Source: an uncultured Clostridia bacterium (GTDB lineage Bacteria; Bacillota; Clostridia; UBA1381). Taken from it: a DNA stretch of 7,448 nucleotides. The stretch covers positions 1-7,448 of the forward strand of contig CAKSGG010000152.1 in assembly GCA_934454215.1 (NCBI GenBank). The letters run 5' to 3'. The number at the start of each line of letters is the position of its first letter. Within the stretch, counting starts at the first letter, position 1. Both the position numbers and the translations under genes were made by a program. The notes under the pieces were generated by a model. The model ran no database searches, had not been told where the DNA came from, and was given only the letters and a program-made list of their open reading frames with translations. This document shows, piece by piece, positions 4,079 through 7,448 of the stretch.

Positions 4079-4425
4079 AAGACACGAGCGGGAAAGCATC
4101 ACAGCGCAAAGGCGCAGACGGTGAAAGGGAGCTTGCCGCCGTTCTCCGTGAATATGGGTACGAGATCAAGCGCGGCGGGTCTATGTCCTTCGGTGAAGTG
4201 CCTGACCTTGTGGGCTTGCCCGATCTTCATGTCGAGGTCAAACGCTGCGAGCAAGTCAGGCTTTCCGAGTGGATGAAGCAGGCGGAGAAGGACAGCAAGC
4301 GCTTTCGTGACGGTATGCCTGTTGTGTTCCACCGCCGAAGCCGCGAGGGGTGGCGCGTAACAATGAACCTTGCGGACTTTATGCGGCTCTATGACCGCCA
4401 GAAAGCCGCAGAAAACGCCGATTGA
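4066..4425 (+). CDS. PD-(D/E)XK nuclease, Holliday-junction-resolvase (Hjc)-like, 119 aa
   Basis: The protein shows the Hjc-type nuclease core: KGADGERELAAVLREYGY with E20/E22, then VPDLVGLPDLHVEVKR with D47 and the E57-V-K59 motif, then WMKQAEKD and VVFHRRSREGWRVTM as the following helix and strand. These match the metal-binding acidic residues and the lysine of archaeal/phage Hjc-like resolvases, which cut four-way junctions. The likely job is resolving branched replication DNA before packaging, as RusA or endonuclease VII do in other phages. Start TTG 4066 overlaps the preceding stop (TTGA) and follows GAGGAG (4055-4060) by 5 nt; GTG 4075 is an alternative. It lies 13 nt before the small terminase gene. 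General endonuclease activity in packaging is the main alternative. Confidence 0.82.
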   Translation: MKGVKDTSGKASQRKGADGERELAAVLREYGYEIKRGGSMSFGEVPDLVGLPDLHVEVKRCEQVRLSEWMKQAEKDSKRFRDGMPVVFHRRSREGWRVTMNLADFMRLYDRQKAAENAD

Positions 4426-4434
4426 AAGGGGTGA
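4421..4434 (+). repeat. 14-bp direct repeat at right edge of the nuclease gene
   Basis: Second copy of ATTGAAAGGGGTGA (first at 4065-4078). Here it holds the nuclease stop (4423-4425) and the ribosome binding site of the small terminase gene. Recombination between the copies would remove the nuclease gene and leave both neighbours intact. Confidence 0.6.
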
Positions 4435-4438
4435 TATA

Positions 4439-4792
4439 TTGACACCACGCAAAGAAAAAGCCCTGCAAGCCCTCCTTGTGTGCCGCACACGGGCAGAGGC
4501 AGCAAAGGCCGCCGGAATTGGAGAAAGTACCTTGCGGGCGTATCTGCAAGACGCCGAATTTTCGGCAGCATATAAACACGCCGCCGCCGGGATCATGGAC
4601 AGGGCAACAAGGCAGCTGCAACAGAATTTGACCGCCGCAATAGACCGGCTGGGGGCCATTGTCGCAGACGATGAAGAGACGAGCGCAAACCACATTACAG
4701 CGGCGCGGACGCTGCTTGACTACGGCTTGAAATTCACCGAGTTTAACGACATCTTGAAAGAGCTGGAGGAGGGCGGCGAGGATGTATTATGA
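4439..4792 (+). CDS. terminase small subunit-like protein, 117 aa
   Basis: MTPRKEKALQALLVCRTRAEAAKAAGI, then ESTLRAYLQDAEFSAAYKHA (residues 1-48), is the helix-turn-helix found at the N-terminus of Firmicutes phage small terminases of the phBC6A51 type. A long helix (52-88) and ITAARTLLDYGLKFTEFNDILKELEE (about 86-112) follow, suited to oligomerisation and TerL contact. It would recognise the packaging site and hand the DNA to the large subunit. TTG at 4439 is chosen because AAAGGGGTGAT (4425-4435) ends just before it and the protein then begins at the conserved TPRKEKAL; the frame opens further upstream inside the nuclease gene. It overlaps the large subunit gene by 11 nt. The direct TerS-TerL order supports the call. 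Confidence 0.83.
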   Translation: MTPRKEKALQALLVCRTRAEAAKAAGIGESTLRAYLQDAEFSAAYKHAAAGIMDRATRQLQQNLTAAIDRLGAIVADDEETSANHITAARTLLDYGLKFTEFNDILKELEEGGEDVL

Positions 4793-6158
4793 CCGTCTGA
4801 AAGCCCGCGTGAGGGCAACCAGCGCGATCAAGCGGCAGCAGCGAGAGGCGCGGGCGCTTATTGACAGCATAGACATAAAGCAACATATAGCCCCCGTATA
4901 TTTCCCGCTACATGACGATTTGAAAGAGGGGAGGCACACCACATTCAACCTCCCCGGCGGGCGCGGCTCTTGCAAGTCCTCCTTTACCTCTTTGGAGATT
5001 GTGAGCGGCATTATGGCAGATACTACGGGGCAGAGCAACGGCATTGTATTCCGCCTTGTGGGTGCGACAATGCGGGATAGCGTCTTTTCTCAAATCGCAT
5101 GGGCCATTGATACGCTGGGCGTTTCCCATCTATGGCGCGGGCGTGTGTCTCCCATGTCCTATACTTATCTCCCGACCGGCGCACAGATCCTTTTTCGAGG
5201 GCTGGACGACGCGAGCAAGCTAAAATCCATCAAGCCCCGGCGCGGCGTGTTCCGCTATGTGTGGTTTGAAGAATTTAGCGAATTGAGCGGGCCGAACTTC
5301 ACGCGAAACGTTATGCAATCGGTACTTAGAGGACAGGGGCCGGGGGCTATCGTGTTCCGAACCTTTAACCCGCCGCTCTCCTCCAACAACTGGGCGAATG
5401 TGTTTATACGGGAGCCGGACGCAAAGGCCGTTACGCTGCTGACAGACTATACCATGATCCCCCGGGACTGGCTGGGCGAAAGCTTTCTTTATGAAGCTGA
5501 ACGGCTGCGCGATGTAAACCCGAAAGCCTATGAACACGAATATTTAGGCGTACCGACCGGCGCGGGCGGCGAAGTCTTTCCCAATTTGGAAATACGGGAG
5601 ATCACCGACGAGGAAATAGAGCAAATGGGCTATTTCTATCAAGGCTTAGACTTTGGATTTGCGGTCGATCCCGCCGCATTTCTCCGCGTGTCTTATGACC
5701 GCAAGAGCGACACCGTTTTTTTTGTTGACGAAATATACAAGCGGCATTTGTCGAATAAGCAGCTTGCGGAGGAAATCAAAAAGCGCCGCTATGACCGCGG
5801 CGGGGGTGAGTACCATTCGCCAATAATGGGCGGCGTATACGAGGAAAAGCAGCTAATCACGGCGGATTGTGCGGAGCCGAAATCCATATCGGATATGCAG
5901 GCGGAGGACTTGAAGTGCATCCCATGCCACAAAGAGCCGGGATGCGTGGCGTATCGTGTCAAGTGGCTGCAGCACCGGCGCATTGTGATTGATCCGAAGC
6001 GAACCCCCGAAGCATACCGCGAATTTGTAAATTACAGCTACGCCACGGACAAGGACGGAAACTTTCTTTCCGAACTGCCCGACAAGGACAACCACACCAT
6101 AGACGCCTGCGCTTATGCCCTCGACCGGCTTATTTACCGGCGCGGCGTTTCGGCGTGA
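4782..6158 (+). CDS. terL: terminase large subunit (PBSX-type), 458 aa
   Basis: This is the ATP-driven packaging motor and headful/cos nuclease. ATPase half: Walker A GGRGSCKS (residues 59-66), Walker B VWFEE (160-164) with the catalytic Glu, coupling motif TFNPP (194-198). Nuclease half, RNase H-like: D290 in GLDFGFAVDP, D362 in ITADCAEP and D441 in HTIDACAYALDR. All essential residues are present and the length (458) is normal for the family (about 420-480), so it should be functional. A GGAGGAGGG stretch (4765-4773) serves ATG 4782, which overlaps the small subunit stop. No intron or frameshift is seen. In most related phages the portal gene comes next; here small genes follow instead. Confidence 0.96.
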   Translation: MYYDRLKARVRATSAIKRQQREARALIDSIDIKQHIAPVYFPLHDDLKEGRHTTFNLPGGRGSCKSSFTSLEIVSGIMADTTGQSNGIVFRLVGATMRDSVFSQIAWAIDTLGVSHLWRGRVSPMSYTYLPTGAQILFRGLDDASKLKSIKPRRGVFRYVWFEEFSELSGPNFTRNVMQSVLRGQGPGAIVFRTFNPPLSSNNWANVFIREPDAKAVTLLTDYTMIPRDWLGESFLYEAERLRDVNPKAYEHEYLGVPTGAGGEVFPNLEIREITDEEIEQMGYFYQGLDFGFAVDPAAFLRVSYDRKSDTVFFVDEIYKRHLSNKQLAEEIKKRRYDRGGGEYHSPIMGGVYEEKQLITADCAEPKSISDMQAEDLKCIPCHKEPGCVAYRVKWLQHRRIVIDPKRTPEAYREFVNYSYATDKDGNFLSELPDKDNHTIDACAYALDRLIYRRGVSA

Positions 6159-6172
6159 GAAAGGAGAAATTC

Positions 6173-6478
6173 ATGGGCTATATGCGTATCAAGTGCCACT
6201 ATTGCGGCGGCACATGGGAAGTGTACGGGCGAAGCATCACAGGCGTATCAAGTGCCATTATTAGCGGGAACTATGCCCGCACTTGCCCGCATTGCTTCAA
6301 GGCCATTGAAAAGCAGACATGGGACAAGCAGATCATTCCGGCGTTTCATGCGCTGGACGATGCAAACCGCGAGCTTGTAAAGGACAGCAGCGGCTACCAT
6401 GCCCCGCTTTTTGAGGTCAGCTATGAGGCCGACAGCGTATTCCGCAACGGCTATGAAAACTGTCCAAATTTGGACTGA
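6173..6478 (+). CDS. zinc-ribbon hypothetical protein, 101 aa
   Basis: AAGGAG (6161-6166) precedes ATG 6173 by 6 nt; the frame opens earlier, but the extension overlaps the TerL stop and the binding site lies inside it. The product has CHYC (residues 8-11) and CPHC (38-41), enclosing GGTWEVYGRSITGVSSAIISGNYART, a typical zinc-ribbon spacing. The remaining 60 residues are acidic and helical (ALDDANRELVKD). No catalytic motif is visible. Small zinc-ribbon proteins scattered among phage structural genes are usually uncharacterised; nucleic-acid or protein binding is inferred. It lies 14 nt after TerL and 10 nt before the next gene, so it is in the late operon. Confidence 0.75.
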   Translation: MGYMRIKCHYCGGTWEVYGRSITGVSSAIISGNYARTCPHCFKAIEKQTWDKQIIPAFHALDDANRELVKDSSGYHAPLFEVSYEADSVFRNGYENCPNLD

Positions 6479-6488
6479 AAGGAAGCAC

Positions 6489-6863
6489 ATGGACATTTTG
6501 AGGGAATACCCCCTAATTGACGCGCACGGCAAGCGATACCGTGAAGTTGGCCGGGGCTGCATCGAATATGCGCCGACCCTTGTAACCTCTGCGGGCGAAG
6601 TGCCGATGGGAACAGTCATTTATAAGAAGATGCAGGAAGAGCCACCCGCACAAAGAAAAGATTGCCCCTTTCAGGGCGGTTTATACCCGCAATGCAAAGA
6701 GGACGATTGTGCTTTTTTCAAAGGCGGCAAGTGCAAGCCGGGAGCGGCGCAGGCGGGCAGGCGTTGCCCTTTCCCCGCGCATTTGACTTGCGGTGATACC
6801 TGCGCCATGTATAAGAATGGGCGCTGCGGCCTTTTCCCGCAGCAGAAAGGAACAAAGAAATGA
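6489..6863 (+). CDS. Cys-rich protein with duplicated zinc-binding-type module, 124 aa
   Basis: GAAAGGAA (6477-6484) serves ATG 6489. After an N-terminal segment (MDILREYPLIDAHGKRYREVG) with no clear fold come nine cysteines, C24, C59, C69, C74, C82, C93, C101, C105 and C113. Eight of them form two copies of one pattern: CPFQGGLYPQC with CAFFKGGKC (59-82), and CPFPAHLTC with CAMYKNGRC (93-113), separated by about 10 residues. A pair of four-Cys zinc sites is the simplest reading. No signal peptide is seen, so the cysteines are likely metal ligands in the reducing cytoplasm rather than disulfides. I do not recognise a named family. Its stop overlaps the next start (ATGA). Confidence 0.72.
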   Translation: MDILREYPLIDAHGKRYREVGRGCIEYAPTLVTSAGEVPMGTVIYKKMQEEPPAQRKDCPFQGGLYPQCKEDDCAFFKGGKCKPGAAQAGRRCPFPAHLTCGDTCAMYKNGRCGLFPQQKGTKK

Positions 6864-7108
6864 GTTATTTAAGATCGTTCACAGGAAGCAAACAGGATAT
6901 GGCGCGAGTTCTGAAAATCGAGCGAATGATCCGCGATTTGACTAACATCAACGCTATCCGCGAGATTGAGCAATTCATGGGTGAAAATCGTGAGCTTATC
7001 GCAAGAAACAGCGAGGGCGCAAACGCAAGCAACCGAGACAGTAAAAACCGCGAGTATTACGCAGTTTTCAGAGAAATCACAGGAACGGAGGATACCAATG
7101 TCTACTAA
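6860..7108 (+). CDS. unidentified small phage protein, 82 aa
   Basis: ATG 6860 overlaps the preceding stop and follows AGAAAGGAA (6844-6852) by 7 nt. The 82-aa product is hydrophilic and helical: MARVLKIERMIRDL, then INAIREIEQFMGENRELIARN, then a Ser/Asn/Arg-rich stretch (EGANASNRDSKNREYYA) and FREITGTEDTNVY. No Cys pair, membrane segment or recognised motif is visible. Its 3' end overlaps the next gene by 11 nt, so it belongs to the same operon, between the terminase block and whatever lies beyond the window. Confidence 0.7.
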   Translation: MSYLRSFTGSKQDMARVLKIERMIRDLTNINAIREIEQFMGENRELIARNSEGANASNRDSKNREYYAVFREITGTEDTNVY

Positions 7109-7448
7109 ATACAACCACTTTGCAAAAGACCTTGACGCCGCTTTCAAGGCGGCACGGGACGAATACGCCGCCGCGTATAACACAGTAGAGCAGGCCCGAA
7201 AGGCCATGCAGGACGCAGGCCAGGACGCGCTGAAAAGGCAGATCGCCACGCTCCAGCTCCAAGAGGCAGAAACGAAAATGCGACAGGAAGCGGCGCGCAT
7301 CTGGACGGAGTTTGACGCAAAGGCCGCAGAACTCCGCCGCGCATTGGAAAAGGAAGTACAGACAAGCAACCTTGCTGACCCTTCCGCCATTGACAGCAAC
7401 GCCGTGGAGCTGATGAAAACCGGCGTTCTGACGGTGGATGATTATTTC
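7098..7448 (+). CDS. coiled-coil phage protein, N-terminal 117 residues (runs off the window)
   Basis: GGAGG (7087-7091) precedes ATG 7098 by 6 nt and the frame is open to the last base. The visible 117 residues begin MSTKYNHFAKDLDAAFKAARD and are dominated by Ala/Glu/Lys/Arg/Gln helix with heptad character from about 10 to 95 (QIATLQLQEAETKMRQEAARI, then FDAKAAELRRALEKEV). The last 25 residues (DPSAIDSNAVELMKTGVLTVDDY) break the coil and look like the start of a second region. The pattern resembles hypothetical coiled-coil proteins of Clostridia prophages. A scaffolding or assembly role would suit the position after the terminase, but nothing visible proves it. Confidence 0.72.
   Translation, partial: MSTKYNHFAKDLDAAFKAARDEYAAAYNTVEQARKAMQDAGQDALKRQIATLQLQEAETKMRQEAARIWTEFDAKAAELRRALEKEVQTSNLADPSAIDSNAVELMKTGVLTVDDYF

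Noticed and set aside
4099..4695. Long minus-strand frame (198 residues) opposite nuclease and small terminase
   Set aside because: Both + strand genes have recognisable domains and binding sites; the antisense product has no coherent motif.
1..7448. tRNA, rRNA or insertion sequence
   Set aside because: I found no cloverleaf, rRNA segment, transposase motif or terminal inverted repeats of an IS.

Overview
The window looks like part of a temperate, tailed (Caudoviricetes-type) phage or prophage of a Gram-positive gut-type Clostridia host (Oscillospiraceae/Lachnospiraceae-like). The grounds are strong AAAGGAG-type Shine-Dalgarno sites before nearly every gene, frequent TTG and GTG starts, roughly balanced GC content, and a set of proteins (tyrosine integrase, phage replisome-organizer N-terminal domain, PBSX-type large terminase) usual in such phages. 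Every gene I accept is on the + strand and packing is tight, often with overlapping stops and starts. Host assignment is inference from style, not from a marker gene.

Layout. 1-195: the end of one unidentified gene and a complete 47-residue helical gene. 196-494: no gene, but dense symmetry that looks like a phage attachment site (attP): a 7-7-7 dyad at 336-356, two copies of a TGTGCGCCAA element on its left and three on its right, and a 14-bp inverted repeat. A TTGTAA-17-TACAAT promoter overlaps the dyad. 495-2042: a small zinc-ribbon protein and a 460-residue tyrosine integrase whose core-binding domain seems to carry an inserted XRE-like helix-turn-helix. 2043-2206: a strong promoter followed by a leader with a long terminator-like hairpin, a candidate attenuator or small RNA. 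2207-2923: three small early genes (excisionase/MerR-like, winged-helix-like, Lys-rich unknown).

2928-3546: a replisome organizer reduced to its N-terminal domain, running into a repeat array that I read as a candidate replication origin: three 13-bp GTTACAnTGTAAC-type dyads, two perfect 18-bp tandem repeats, an 8-2-8 palindrome, a GC hairpin and an AT-rich tract. 3547-4425: two unidentified proteins and a Hjc-like PD-(D/E)XK nuclease bounded by identical 14-bp repeats. 4439-6158: small and large terminase subunits. 6173-7448: two Cys-rich zinc-binding-type proteins, an 82-residue unknown and a coiled-coil protein cut by the window end.

How it fits together (inference): Int acts at the 196-494 site, the 2046-2074 promoter launches the early genes through the leader hairpin, the organizer acts at the origin next to it, host enzymes supply helicase and polymerase, the Hjc-like nuclease resolves DNA branches, and the terminase packages the product. 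I see no separate CI-type repressor, helicase, helicase loader, primase or portal in the window. If both arms of the attachment site are real, the sequence is an excised or circular phage genome rather than an integrated copy.
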